A stretch of DNA of 64,000 nt, from the NCBI RefSeq assembly GCF_002282895.1, contig NZ_NRRB01000009.1:1-64000 (forward strand), written 5' to 3'. The DNA comes from Paraferrimonas haliotis (lineage in GTDB: Bacteria > Pseudomonadota > Gammaproteobacteria > Enterobacterales > Shewanellaceae). Under the pieces are notes generated by a model. The model was not told where the DNA came from. It made no database searches and saw only the letters and a list, made by a program, of their open reading frames with translations. Within the stretch, counting starts at the first letter, position 1; the number at the start of each line of letters is the position of its first letter. A program made the position numbers and the translations under genes. Positions 17,167 to 25,998 of the stretch are shown piece by piece.

Positions 17167-17668
17167 TTTATATACCTTTTATTGCACGATTCTTTCTAGT
17201 TTGTTGTAAATTTACAATATAGAGGGGATATGTCAAGAGTAAAACCGCGATCACTCGCTGATTGGTTGTAAAGTTTTGAAATAAACTTTCAAGTGCAACG
17301 GTTTGTAAAATTGTAACGGGGTTGGGAGGCGTTGTTGCTGTTCACTGTTGTTGTTCACAATTACTGCAACTTTTTATCCTAAATAATTCGTTAGTTTATT
17401 CCAGTTAAGTGAGCTCATTCCCACCATCGATGCGGCGAAATACCAAGAATCTCGTAATTAAAGCAAAATACCAAGCATTTGCTAGCTAGAATGGGCTGAA
17501 ACTGTTGCTATTGTTACATCTCTCGCTTTTTTTGGTCGCTGGAGTCGAGCTGATATTTTCATTACAATGTCGCCGAATTTTGCTGGGTCACTCATGCGTA
17601 CTCTGGAGTTATAGCGAGTCGTTTGACCTGGTACCACATGCATCCTCATGAAAGATAGGACACTCTAC
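17167..17668. promoter_or_regulatory. divergent gapA-gapB control region
   Basis: About 500 bases without a convincing gene. On the gapA side are a 14-bp perfect palindrome (17204-17217) within a HexR-like box, an inverted repeat AAAGTTT-N6-AAACTTT (17270-17289), and a TGTAAAATTGTAACG element (17303-17317) that is a weaker HexR-like match. The gapB-proximal 300 bases are AT-rich, and I see no structured element there beyond a half-site CGTAATTAAA near 17453. Confidence 0.6.
17202..17216. promoter_or_regulatory. candidate HexR box upstream of gapA
   Basis: TGTTGTAAATTTACA matches the recalled HexR consensus at 13 of 15 positions and overlaps the perfect palindrome TTGTAAATTTACAA (17204-17217). 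It shares TGTTGT at its left end and TTACA at its right end with the zwf site at 9553. Confidence 0.6.
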
Positions 17669-19102
17669 ATGACCGCTGATAAGCACTTACAAAGTTGGCA
17701 AGAACGTTTCGAATTGGCAGAAGCCATGCAGCCCATTATTGGTAAACTGTACCGCAATCAAAGCGTTGAGCTAAGTGTATTTGGCCGTGCACTATTAAAC
17801 GCCTCTACCATCGACATCATTAAATCTCACCGCTTGGTTCGTCGTCATACTGGTGAAAAACTAAGATTGCGCGAGTCGTTCCCTTTCATTGAGGCGTTAA
17901 GTCGCTTAGAAGTTCGTAACGCTCGCATTGATATTGGTAAAGTGGCCCATGCATTTTGGACCAGTGGTCGTGATGCCAGCGAAATCGAAAGCTACTTAAA
18001 GCAAGAGCTTGCGTCGTGCATTTCAGAGCAAGATGAAACTGAAGCTCGCGATGTTGTGCTGTATGGTTTCGGCCGTATCGGTCGCTTATTAGCGCGTTTG
18101 CTTATTGAGCGCACCGGCTCGAACAACAAAATGCGTTTGAAAGCGATTGTGGTACGTGGTGGTCGTGAAGGCGATCTAGAAAAGCGTGCAAGCTTACTGC
18201 GCCGTGATTCAATTCATGGCCCATTTAACGGCTCAGTGTACTTGGACGAAGAAAACAACGCGATTGTCGCCAACGGTCAATTCATTCAAGTTATCTATGC
18301 CAACTCACCCGATGAAATTGATTACACCGAGTACGGGATCAACAACGCATTGATTGTCGATAACACGGGTATCTGGAAAGACGAAGCCGGTCTGGGATTG
18401 CACCTAAAATCCAAAGGCGTTTCTAAAGTACTACTAACCGCACCGGCTGGCGGTGATATTAAGAACGTTGTATACGGTGTTAACCACAACGACATTCTTG
18501 ATGAAGACAAAATCATGTCGGCGGCAAGCTGCACGACCAACGCCATTACGCCGGTATTAAAAGCGGTTCATGATGAGTACGGCATTAGCAGCGGTCACGT
18601 TGAAACGGTTCACTCTTATACCAACGATCAAAACTTGATCGACAACTATCATAAAGCCGATCGTCGTGGTCGTAGCGCACCATTAAACATGGTTATTACC
18701 TCGACAGGTGCTGCTAAAGCAGTAGCTAAAGCCTTCCCAGAGCTTAAAGGCAAGCTTACTGGTAACGCAATTCGCGTGCCGACACCAAACGTGTCGATGG
18801 CTATCATGAATCTAAACTTAGACAAAGCGGTTGATCGCGATACCCTCAATGATTACTTACGCAACACGTCTCTATACTCGGATTTACGCAATCAAATCGA
18901 TTACACCGAATCAACAGAGATTGTATCGACCGACCTTGTAGGTTCACGTTACGCGGGTATTGTTGATTCTCAAGCGACCATTGCCGATGACAACCGCTGT
19001 GTATTGTACGTATGGTACGACAACGAGTTTGGATACAGCTGTCAGGTGATTAGCGTCATGCGTCGCATGCTTAATGTAGAGCTTAGCTACTTCCCTAAGT
19101 AA
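17669..19102 (+). CDS. gapB: GapB-type glyceraldehyde-3-phosphate dehydrogenase with N-terminal extension
   Basis: A 477-residue protein. Residues 1 to about 130 are a helical extension absent from classical GAPDH. A full GAPDH follows: VLYGFGRIGRLLARLL, the catalytic MSAASCTTNAITP, TVHSYTNDQNL and YVWYDNEFGYS at the end. This long form is known from Shewanella and Vibrio and is thought to serve gluconeogenesis. ATG 17648 is in frame, but AGGA at 17657-17660 fits ATG 17669 with 8 bases between. It is divergent from gapA and has its own terminator at 19156. Confidence 0.9.
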   Translation: MTADKHLQSWQERFELAEAMQPIIGKLYRNQSVELSVFGRALLNASTIDIIKSHRLVRRHTGEKLRLRESFPFIEALSRLEVRNARIDIGKVAHAFWTSGRDASEIESYLKQELASCISEQDETEARDVVLYGFGRIGRLLARLLIERTGSNNKMRLKAIVVRGGREGDLEKRASLLRRDSIHGPFNGSVYLDEENNAIVANGQFIQVIYANSPDEIDYTEYGINNALIVDNTGIWKDEAGLGLHLKSKGVSKVLLTAPAGGDIKNVVYGVNHNDILDEDKIMSAASCTTNAITPVLKAVHDEYGISSGHVETVHSYTNDQNLIDNYHKADRRGRSAPLNMVITSTGAAKAVAKAFPELKGKLTGNAIRVPTPNVSMAIMNLNLDKAVDRDTLNDYLRNTSLYSDLRNQIDYTESTEIVSTDLVGSRYAGIVDSQATIADDNRCVLYVWYDNEFGYSCQVISVMRRMLNVELSYFPK

Positions 19103-19155
19103 TTGACTGGAATGTCGTTAACGCGACAGTAAGTCAATAAGCCCAAGGGCTATCG

Positions 19156-19189
19156 ATGCCGCTCCTTATTAGAGAGCGGCATTTTTTTT
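19156..19189 (+). terminator. gapB terminator
   Basis: Nine-bp stem ATGCCGCTC (19156-19164) with GAGCGGCAT (19174-19182), 9-base loop, followed by eight T. Confidence 0.92.
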
Positions 19190-19315
19190 GGCGAACCAAG
19201 GAGGGACTGGTGCTGGCGTCTATTGTGCAACCAAAGCGGTTTCTATAAACTCAAACGCACTATGGACTATGCACTTTATACTTAAGCAATAACGAGCAAA
19301 AATGGAGCCTTCTTT

Positions 19316-20461
19316 ATGAGTGATTCAGTCACTATCAATAGTCAATTTGACGGCGGTAACATCGAGGTTATCGACAGCAGCGATCGCAACAACATACAAC
19401 TGGCGATTCGGCCCGACGAAGGTGGCGAATTCTTTCAATGGTTCAATTTTAAACTGTCCGGTGAACCGGGAGCGTTGCACCAACTGCGTATTACCAATGC
19501 CGCTAAAGCGTCATACGTTGACGGTTGGCACGACTACCAAGCGGTTGCCAGTTACGATAGGCAGGAGTGGTTTCGTCTTCCTACCCGCTACCACAATGGC
19601 GAGCTGTTGATTGATTTGGATCTGCAAGCGCCGCAAATTCAAATCGCTTATTTCGCGCCGTATTCTTTGGAGCGCCATTTTGATTTGTTAGCCGAATGTC
19701 AAAGCCATCCATACGTTACCTTAGAGACTTTAGGACAAACTCTGGACGGTCGAGACTTTTCTTTAATGAAAATTAGCAGCGATGACAAAGTCACCAATAA
19801 GACCAAGGTTTGGGTAACCGCGCGCCAACATCCAGGTGAAACCATGGCACAGTGGTGGGTTGAAGGCTTCCTGCAAAAACTGCTGGATCCTGACTGCGCT
19901 CGTTCTCGTCAGTTGCTTGAGCGCGCCGACGTCTACCTAGTGGCAAACATGAACCCAGATGGCAGTCATAGAGGCCATTTAAGAACCAACGCCAAAGGGG
20001 TTAATTTGAACCGCGAATGGCAAACGCCGTCCATGGCTTTAAGCCCTGAGGTGTTTTTAACCATAGAGAAAATGAAGCAGGTTGGGGTTGATTTCTACTT
20101 GGATGTCCACGGCGATGAAGGTCTGCCTTACGTCTTTATTGCCGGTGGTGAAGGCATACCGGCTTGGAACAATGACATGGCAAAAGAGCAGGCCTGCTTC
20201 CTTGATATGCTGTCGCTGTCCAGTGGTGAGTTTCAAACCAAAGAAGGCTACCCAAAAGACAAACCTGGTGAAGCCAACCTAACCGTAGCATCGAACTGGG
20301 TGGGTAATCATTTCAATTGTTTGGCCAACACCTTAGAAATGCCATTTAAGGATAACGCCAATTTGCCTGACTCGGCGAGCGGCTGGTCTTTAGAGCGTTC
20401 GCAACAACTTGGCGAAGATTGCGCCAATGCCATTAGTCTGTTTTTGCAAGCAAAATCATAA
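19316..20461 (+). CDS. M14-family zinc carboxypeptidase (cytosolic carboxypeptidase-like)
   Basis: A 381-residue cytoplasmic protein without a signal peptide. An N-terminal beta-rich domain (about residues 1-125) precedes an M14 catalytic domain. The zinc ligands are His and Glu in ARQHPGETMAQWW and a His in FYLDVHGDEGLPY. The catalytic Glu is probably in NTLEMPFKDN. The architecture matches the bacterial M14 group related to cytosolic carboxypeptidases. GGAG precedes the ATG. It is followed by a hairpin-rich intergenic region and then agcS; a functional link is not evident. Confidence 0.85.
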   Translation: MSDSVTINSQFDGGNIEVIDSSDRNNIQLAIRPDEGGEFFQWFNFKLSGEPGALHQLRITNAAKASYVDGWHDYQAVASYDRQEWFRLPTRYHNGELLIDLDLQAPQIQIAYFAPYSLERHFDLLAECQSHPYVTLETLGQTLDGRDFSLMKISSDDKVTNKTKVWVTARQHPGETMAQWWVEGFLQKLLDPDCARSRQLLERADVYLVANMNPDGSHRGHLRTNAKGVNLNREWQTPSMALSPEVFLTIEKMKQVGVDFYLDVHGDEGLPYVFIAGGEGIPAWNNDMAKEQACFLDMLSLSSGEFQTKEGYPKDKPGEANLTVASNWVGNHFNCLANTLEMPFKDNANLPDSASGWSLERSQQLGEDCANAISLFLQAKS

Positions 20462-20472
20462 CGACGGCAGAC

Positions 20473-20574
20473 GGCTCAGGTTAACTCAATCTGAGCCATA
20501 AAATGTTAAAGAAAGGTTATTAATGTGATAACCTAAGCCATTGTTTAGGCTTTCGCTCATTTCGCAAAAGCCTA
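20473..20574 (+). promoter_or_regulatory. three-hairpin leader region before the symporter gene
   Basis: GGCTCAG/CTGAGCC (20473-20479 with 20491-20497) could end the peptidase transcript. AGGTTAT/ATAACCT (20514-20520 with 20528-20534) follows. TAGGCTTT/AAAGCCTA (20546-20553 with 20567-20574) competes with a pairing of CCTAA (20532-20536) to TTAGG (20545-20549). None has a proper T-run. The mutually exclusive pairings look like an attenuator or a protein-binding leader. I see no glycine riboswitch core. Confidence 0.4.
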
Positions 20575-20619
20575 GGGTGAGCGTTTATTAAATAATAATA
20601 ACCAACAAGGATTCTCTTC

Positions 20620-22275
20620 GTGGAAATGATCAATCATTTGTTGCTGACTCTCGATGGCTTTTTAGGCTCGGCGGCATACTTCCCATTTGTATTGTTAGGC
20701 GTCGGCCTATTTTTCACCATCTATCTTCGATTTCCTCAAATTCGCTTTTTCAAGCACGCTTGGCGAGTGGTCACTGGTAAGTTTAAAAAGCCAGGTGTCG
20801 AGGGCGATACCAGTCATTTTCAAGCGCTAAGTACCGCGTTATCAGGTACCGTTGGCACGGGGAATATTGGTGGGGTTGCCTTTGCTATTTTCCTAGGCGG
20901 ACCGGCGGCGCTTTTTTGGATGTGGATGACGGCGTTTTTGGGGATGACCACCAAATTTGTCGAAGTAACCTTGTCTCACAAATACCGTGAAAAAACAGCA
21001 GATGGCACCATGGCGGGTGGCCCAATGTATTTCATGGACAAAGGCTTGAACATGAAGTGGCTTGGGGTGTTGTTTGCCATAGCAACTGTTGCTTCTGCCT
21101 TTGGTACAGGCAGCATGCCGCAATCCAATAACATTGCCGTGGGCCTTGAAGACACCTTTGGAATCGATCCTTTCATTACCGGCGGGGTACTCTCCATTTT
21201 GTTGGCTTTGGTGGTGTTAGGCGGTATTAAGCGCATTGCCAAAGTAACTTCCGCTTTAGTCCCAACCATGTCGGTGATCTATGTGATTGGCGCGTTGGGG
21301 GTGATTTTATATAACATTGATAACCTAGTCCCGGCGTTTTTAAGCGTTTGGCAAGATGCCTTCACCGGCTCTGCGGCGGCTGGCGGTTTCTTAGGGGCAA
21401 CCTTTGCTTACGCCTTTAACCGAGGTGTGAATCGCGGCTTATTTTCAAACGAAGCGGGGCAGGGTTCGGCACCCATAGCTCACGCATCGGCAAAAACCGA
21501 TGAGCCGGTAGCAGAAGGTATGGTATCCATTCTTGAACCTTTCATTGATACCATCATTATTTGTACGTTAACCGGCATGGTGATCCTGTCATCAGGGGTA
21601 TGGACTCAAAAACACGAAAACGTATTCCAACGGGCTGACATGCAGTTTATTCAGGGCATCTACAGTGACGACAATGATGCTGATCGCGAGCAACTGTTCA
21701 AGCACTTAACGCTGCAAAAAAGCCAGGTAACGCCCTACAGCGGTATGGTTGAATTGGTCGACGGTGTCGCTCAATCTCCTGAGTTCACCTTAATCGCGGC
21801 GCGCTCTATTGCTGAAGACATTCGTTTTTCGATTAACGATCATCCTTATACGGGCGTGATTAATATTCGTGAAGGTAAGCTCACCGATCCTCGAATTATG
21901 GTGGACGGCAAGAGTCTAATCCACTCTACAAAATTAACGACGGAAGCATTTACTCACGGCTTCTTCGGTGAAAGTGGTAAGTACATTGTGTCCATTGGTT
22001 TGTTGTTATTTGCGTTCTCAACAGCCATTGCTTGGTGTTATTATGGCGACCGTGCCATGATTTATCTTGTCGGTATTAGGGGAGTAATGCCGTTTCGAGT
22101 ATTTTATGTCGCAGGATTCTTTACCGCTGCCATCTCAGATACCACCATGGTGTGGAACTTAGCGGCGGTGGCGATTGTAATTATGACTTTACCCAACTTA
22201 TTTGGATTACTCATGCTGTCAAAGGAAATGAAGCAAGAGGTGAATAAGTACTGGGAAAAAATGAAGGACAAATAA
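20620..22275 (+). CDS. alanine/glycine:sodium symporter (AgcS family)
   Basis: A 551-residue inner membrane transporter. The family core is clear: [20 protein letters not shown] near residues 70-90, [26 protein letters not shown], and [17 protein letters not shown] near the end. Typical members are about 450-490 residues; the excess lies in a hydrophilic insertion of roughly 95 residues around 340-440 (for example [16 protein letters not shown]). GTG 20620 is chosen because AAGGA at 20607-20611 lies 8 bases before it; ATG 20626 would be 14 away. The stop overlaps the next ATG by one base. Confidence 0.9.
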   Translation: MEMINHLLLTLDGFLGSAAYFPFVLLGVGLFFTIYLRFPQIRFFKHAWRVVTGKFKKPGVEGDTSHFQALSTALSGTVGTGNIGGVAFAIFLGGPAALFWMWMTAFLGMTTKFVEVTLSHKYREKTADGTMAGGPMYFMDKGLNMKWLGVLFAIATVASAFGTGSMPQSNNIAVGLEDTFGIDPFITGGVLSILLALVVLGGIKRIAKVTSALVPTMSVIYVIGALGVILYNIDNLVPAFLSVWQDAFTGSAAAGGFLGATFAYAFNRGVNRGLFSNEAGQGSAPIAHASAKTDEPVAEGMVSILEPFIDTIIICTLTGMVILSSGVWTQKHENVFQRADMQFIQGIYSDDNDADREQLFKHLTLQKSQVTPYSGMVELVDGVAQSPEFTLIAARSIAEDIRFSINDHPYTGVINIREGKLTDPRIMVDGKSLIHSTKLTTEAFTHGFFGESGKYIVSIGLLLFAFSTAIAWCYYGDRAMIYLVGIRGVMPFRVFYVAGFFTAAISDTTMVWNLAAVAIVIMTLPNLFGLLMLSKEMKQEVNKYWEKMKDK

Positions 22276-22601
22276 TGGCACTGATTCATTGTCCTATTTG
22301 CGATAAACGCAATTCAGACAAAGCCAAAGCCTGTCAACACTGCAACACGCCTTTTGATGGCGATCAAGAGGCGTTAGCGAGACAAAAACGCATCGCGAAA
22401 ATTAAAAAACAAGCGAGCCTAACCACCCACAGCTTCGCAGCGCTTACTATGGTGGTCGCTGCGATAACCGTTTATTTTTGGGGGCTTGAAACCCCGAGCC
22501 CAGAGCGGCAAATGACCGCCTACAGCCTAGGGTTTGTCGGAAGCGTCTGGTATGTGGTCTCCAGAGTTCGTTTGTTTTTAAGTAAGCGAGGTGGCGCGTG
22601 A
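22275..22601 (+). CDS. small zinc-ribbon membrane protein, unknown function
   Basis: A 108-residue protein. An N-terminal zinc ribbon has CPIC and CQHC, 11 residues apart. A Lys-rich linker follows, then two hydrophobic segments (about residues 53-70 and 80-100). The start overlaps the symporter stop by one base and the end overlaps the yeaC-like start by 4 bases, so the three form one operon. I do not recognise a named family. Confidence 0.7.
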   Translation: MALIHCPICDKRNSDKAKACQHCNTPFDGDQEALARQKRIAKIKKQASLTTHSFAALTMVVAAITVYFWGLETPSPERQMTAYSLGFVGSVWYVVSRVRLFLSKRGGA

Positions 22602-22879
22602 GCGAACTGAATAAAGTCATTGAGAACATGCCCCATGAGGTGTACCTCAATCTTAAGCAAGCGGTAGAACTGGGTAAGTGGCCAGATGGAAGCCTGTTAA
22701 CCGAGGCTCAGAAAGAATCGAGCATGCAAGCCATCATTTTGTACCAAGCCACCCGCTTGCAACAAACCGACCACCTTATGGTCGGCAAAGACGGACAGCT
22801 TAATCACAAATCTAAGGCGCAACTGAAGGAGCAATTTAGCCCCGACAGCATCGCTAATTTTCAAGAAAAAGATTTGTAA
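22598..22879 (+). CDS. yeaC: YeaC-like protein (DUF1315)
   Basis: A 93-residue protein, function unknown. MPHEVYLNLKQAVELGKWPDG is nearly the E. coli YeaC signature, and LTEAQKESSMQAIILYQA and HKSKAQLKEQF also align. The GTG start at 22598 lies in a GTGA overlap with the previous gene. It converges on ansA with a 5-base gap. In E. coli yeaC is also in the sppA-ansA neighbourhood, so the linkage is partly conserved. Confidence 0.85.
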   Translation: MSELNKVIENMPHEVYLNLKQAVELGKWPDGSLLTEAQKESSMQAIILYQATRLQQTDHLMVGKDGQLNHKSKAQLKEQFSPDSIANFQEKDL

Positions 22880-22884
22880 GTTGA

Positions 22885-23898
22885 TTAGGGCGTTAATTCA
22901 CCGCGCAAACTGCGCTGCATTTGCGCTCTAATACTTGCCACAGGCAAGTCTTTGGAGAGCAAATAATGCAATTTAGCCAACGCCGCTTCTGTGGTCATGT
23001 CAAAGCCACTGAGCACTCCGGCAGCGGCTAAGGCATTGCCGGTAGCGTAACCTTCCATATTAACTTTACCTTGCAGACATTGCGTCAGGTTTATGATGAC
23101 AATGCCGCGCTCACAGGCTTGTTTTAACAGGCTCAATAAGTTTTTATCTTGTGGCGCATTACCAACGCCATAGCTTTGTAATATCAAGGCTTTAACTGGT
23201 TGTTGTAGTATATTGTCGATGACTTGAGCCGATATTCCAGGATACAGAGTAACCACGCCAATGGGTTGCGGTTTGATGGTTTGCACTGTCAGTTGATTGT
23301 CTTGGGATTGCTGGCTTAATTCGCCGGCCTTTAGCTGAATTTGAATACCCGCCTCCAGCAGTTCCGGATAATTCGGGCTGCCAAAAGCGTTAAAGCCATC
23401 AGCATGCACTTTGGTGGTGCGATTCCCTCGAAACAACTTGTTGTTGAAGAATAAGCAGGTTTCAGCAATGGGATACTGTGCCGCAATATAAAGCGCATTC
23501 AGTAGATTGGTTTGACCGTCAGAACGAAGTTGAGCCAGCGGTATTTGAGAGCCGGTCACAATCACGGGCTTAGTTAATCCTTCCAACATAAAAGATAACG
23601 CCGAGGCAGTGAAGGCCATTGTGTCGGTACCGTGAAGAATCACAAACCCGTCGTAGTGGTCATAATTGGCTTTTATATCGTCGGCAATGCGCTGCCAGTC
23701 TTGTGGCGACATATCCGACGAGTCAATCAATGGCGCATACTCAGAAATGGTAAAACTGGGCATATCTGGATGATAGAACTCTGGCATGTCTTTGATGCAC
23801 TGAGTCAAAAAACCAGCCACGGGCGCGTAGCCTTGAGGGGTTTTCTGCATGCCTATCGTACCACCGGTGTAAGCGACGTAAATGGATGCTTGAGTCAT
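22885..23898 (-). CDS. ansA: type I (cytoplasmic) L-asparaginase
   Basis: A 337-residue amidohydrolase that converts asparagine to aspartate and ammonia. YVAYTGGTIGM carries the first catalytic Thr and VILHGTDTMAFTASALSFML the second catalytic Thr-Asp pair. A Lys follows later in the chain. There is no signal peptide, and the length equals E. coli AnsA (338), which indicates the low-affinity cytoplasmic form. It lies downstream of sppA on the same strand, as in E. coli, but with a terminator between them. Confidence 0.94.
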   Translation of the reverse strand: MTQASIYVAYTGGTIGMQKTPQGYAPVAGFLTQCIKDMPEFYHPDMPSFTISEYAPLIDSSDMSPQDWQRIADDIKANYDHYDGFVILHGTDTMAFTASALSFMLEGLTKPVIVTGSQIPLAQLRSDGQTNLLNALYIAAQYPIAETCLFFNNKLFRGNRTTKVHADGFNAFGSPNYPELLEAGIQIQLKAGELSQQSQDNQLTVQTIKPQPIGVVTLYPGISAQVIDNILQQPVKALILQSYGVGNAPQDKNLLSLLKQACERGIVIINLTQCLQGKVNMEGYATGNALAAAGVLSGFDMTTEAALAKLHYLLSKDLPVASIRAQMQRSLRGELTP

Positions 23899-23912
23899 AA
23901 AGGTTTGATACT

Positions 23913-23958
23913 AAAAAGCCGAGTAGATGTGTGAATTATACTGACAAATACTCGGCTT
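23913..23958 (-). terminator. sppA terminator
   Basis: Ten-bp stem AAGCCGAGTA (23916-23925) with TACTCGGCTT (23949-23958) and a 23-base loop. Read leftward the stem runs into a T-run. It separates sppA from ansA. Confidence 0.75.
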
Positions 23959-23981
23959 AGCGATACGAGATTAACGATAGA

Positions 23982-25829
23982 TTAATCGTTGATACAAGCC
24001 TCGCATAGAACGTATGCATGGCTTGGATCATCAAACTGCTGCAGGCGTTCAAATTGCTGTTCAACTTGCGCTAACATTTTCTTAGCTACGCTTTGCGACG
24101 GCTGTGTTTGAGGCAAGTATGCTTGCGCGCCGGCGAAAAATTGCTGTACCAGCTTTTGCTCTTTGGTGAGCTCTTTTTCAATCAGCTTAGTGTCATACTG
24201 TTCCAAGTCAGCCAAAGACGCCGCTTTGGCTAGGGCTTGGTCAATATCACCGAGCTCGTCGACTAAGCCTAACTCCAAGGCTTTGCTGCCGGTCCACACG
24301 CGCCCTTGAGCAATTTTATCCACCTCCACCGGAGTCATATTTCGCCCTTCGGCTACGATTTCTAAGAAGTTGCGATACCCTTTTTCAATTTGAATTTGAA
24401 TGTTGGTTTTCATGGCATCACTTAAGCCGGTAGCGGGGCCTGAACCGACAAAGTCAGTGGTACCAACGCCGTCGGTATGTACACCAATGTGTGTCAAAGA
24501 ATCTTCAAAGGTGGGGATGAACCCAAAAATGCCAATGGATCCGGTAATGGTTGTTGGGTTCGCGAATATATAATCTGAGCTTGCTGAAATCCAATAACCA
24601 CCAGATGCTGCTACAGAGCTCATGCTCGCAACCACCGGCTTACCGGCGGCTTTAAGAGCCAGTACTTCTTGGCGAATGACTTCCGAGGCGAAGGCGCTGC
24701 CACCAGGGCTATCTACCCGCAGCACTACCGCTTTAATGTTATCGTCAAAGCGGGCTTTGCGAAGCAGGGCTGCGGTGCTCTCGCCACCAATTTGTCCTGC
24801 AGGTTTCTTGCCATTTTGAATGGTACCTTTGGCAACCACTAAGCCAATTTCATCAACGTTGCTGACCGGGTTTTCAGTCGGTTTTACCAGATCATAATAG
24901 GCCTGAAACCCAACCCGTTCATAAGAGTGGTCATCATCTTCACCAACAAGCTCAATCATTTTATCTCTAAATTGCTGAGTCACCATCAGTTCGTCGACCC
25001 AACCTAGGTTCTTTGCCATGAGCGCTGTGTCGCCGCCGGCTTCGTTGAGTGCTTTAAGCAGCTCAGGCTCGGCAGTAGGAAATGCGCTTACCTCTACTGA
25101 GCGATTAGCTGCAACCGTATCTAAATAATGTCCCCAAAGCTCGTCTAACCATTGTTGGTTAGCTTCTCTTGCTGGTTCGGACATGTCGTTGCGAATGTAG
25201 GGTTCGATGGCCGATTTATAGGTTCCGACACGGAATACATGCGCATTTACTTTGAGCTTTTCTAGGGCTTCTTTGTAGTACATGCGATAAACGCCAAAGC
25301 CTTCCAACCCAATGGCGCCCATTGGGTTTAAATATATTTCGTCGGCATAGGAGGCCAGATAATATTGAGCTTGGCTATACCACTTCGAAGCCGCAATTAC
25401 CGGTTTGCCGCTTTCTTTGAAGGCTTCAATGGCTAAACCAACTTGATGGAGTTTACTTAATCCGGTGGAGTGCATCAAACCTGGTGCAATAACTAACGCG
25501 GTGATGCGATCGTCAACTGCGGCGTTGTTAATGGCGTAAACCAATTCACTGATCAATATTTCATTTTCTACGCCATCGCCATTGCTCTGTGCCAAAATTG
25601 CTTCAAATGGGTCTTGATAGCGCTTTTGTTCTACAAGGGAGCCATTAAGGTTTAACACCAAGGCTTGACTGTCTTTAAGTTGCAACTTGTCTTCACCTGA
25701 GCCAGCAGCAACTAATATGACAGCCAGTATGCCGAAAAATATGAGGTTTAAAATCAATTTTCGGGTGGTATTGATCAAGTTCCACAGAAACTTAAATACG
25801 TTAACGACCACAGAGGGTTTACGATCCAT
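23982..25829 (-). CDS. sppA: signal peptide peptidase SppA (67 kDa type)
   Basis: A 615-residue membrane-bound serine protease that degrades cleaved signal peptides. One transmembrane helix lies near residues 25-45. Two S49 repeats follow, with the catalytic Lys in HVFRVGTYKSAIEPY (N-terminal half) and the nucleophile Ser in SMSSVAASGGYWIS (C-terminal half). The frame is open to 25925, but the extra 32 residues have no counterpart in E. coli SppA (618 residues), so I take ATG 25829. Confidence 0.94.
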   Translation of the reverse strand: MDRKPSVVVNVFKFLWNLINTTRKLILNLIFFGILAVILVAAGSGEDKLQLKDSQALVLNLNGSLVEQKRYQDPFEAILAQSNGDGVENEILISELVYAINNAAVDDRITALVIAPGLMHSTGLSKLHQVGLAIEAFKESGKPVIAASKWYSQAQYYLASYADEIYLNPMGAIGLEGFGVYRMYYKEALEKLKVNAHVFRVGTYKSAIEPYIRNDMSEPAREANQQWLDELWGHYLDTVAANRSVEVSAFPTAEPELLKALNEAGGDTALMAKNLGWVDELMVTQQFRDKMIELVGEDDDHSYERVGFQAYYDLVKPTENPVSNVDEIGLVVAKGTIQNGKKPAGQIGGESTAALLRKARFDDNIKAVVLRVDSPGGSAFASEVIRQEVLALKAAGKPVVASMSSVAASGGYWISASSDYIFANPTTITGSIGIFGFIPTFEDSLTHIGVHTDGVGTTDFVGSGPATGLSDAMKTNIQIQIEKGYRNFLEIVAEGRNMTPVEVDKIAQGRVWTGSKALELGLVDELGDIDQALAKAASLADLEQYDTKLIEKELTKEQKLVQQFFAGAQAYLPQTQPSQSVAKKMLAQVEQQFERLQQFDDPSHAYVLCEACIND

Positions 25830-25938
25830 AAAGCAATGTCCAAATAAGGTTTTCCTTAGTTTATGGTACAAGAAACAAGAAAAAATGCTTATGAGAATTT
25901 GTAAGCACTTTTTAACGTTGTTCAATTGTTAATACTTG

Positions 25939-25953
25939 AGTGGTCAGACAAGT
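25939..25953. promoter_or_regulatory. candidate FadR operator upstream of fadH
   Basis: AGTGGTCAGACAAGT carries the FadR core TGGTCNGAC and matches the symmetric consensus ACTGGTCAGACCAGT at 13 of 15 positions. The outer bases ACTTG (25934-25938) and CAAGT (25949-25953) form a further inverted repeat. It lies 46 bases before the fadH start codon. Confidence 0.55.
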
Positions 25954-25998
25954 GTCGGTATGCTCACCTAATAATAAATAGAATTGGCAGAGGAAGTT

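Noticed and set aside
20461-20619. Glycine riboswitch before the symporter
   Set aside because: The conserved glycine aptamer core is not visible and the region is short for a tandem aptamer.
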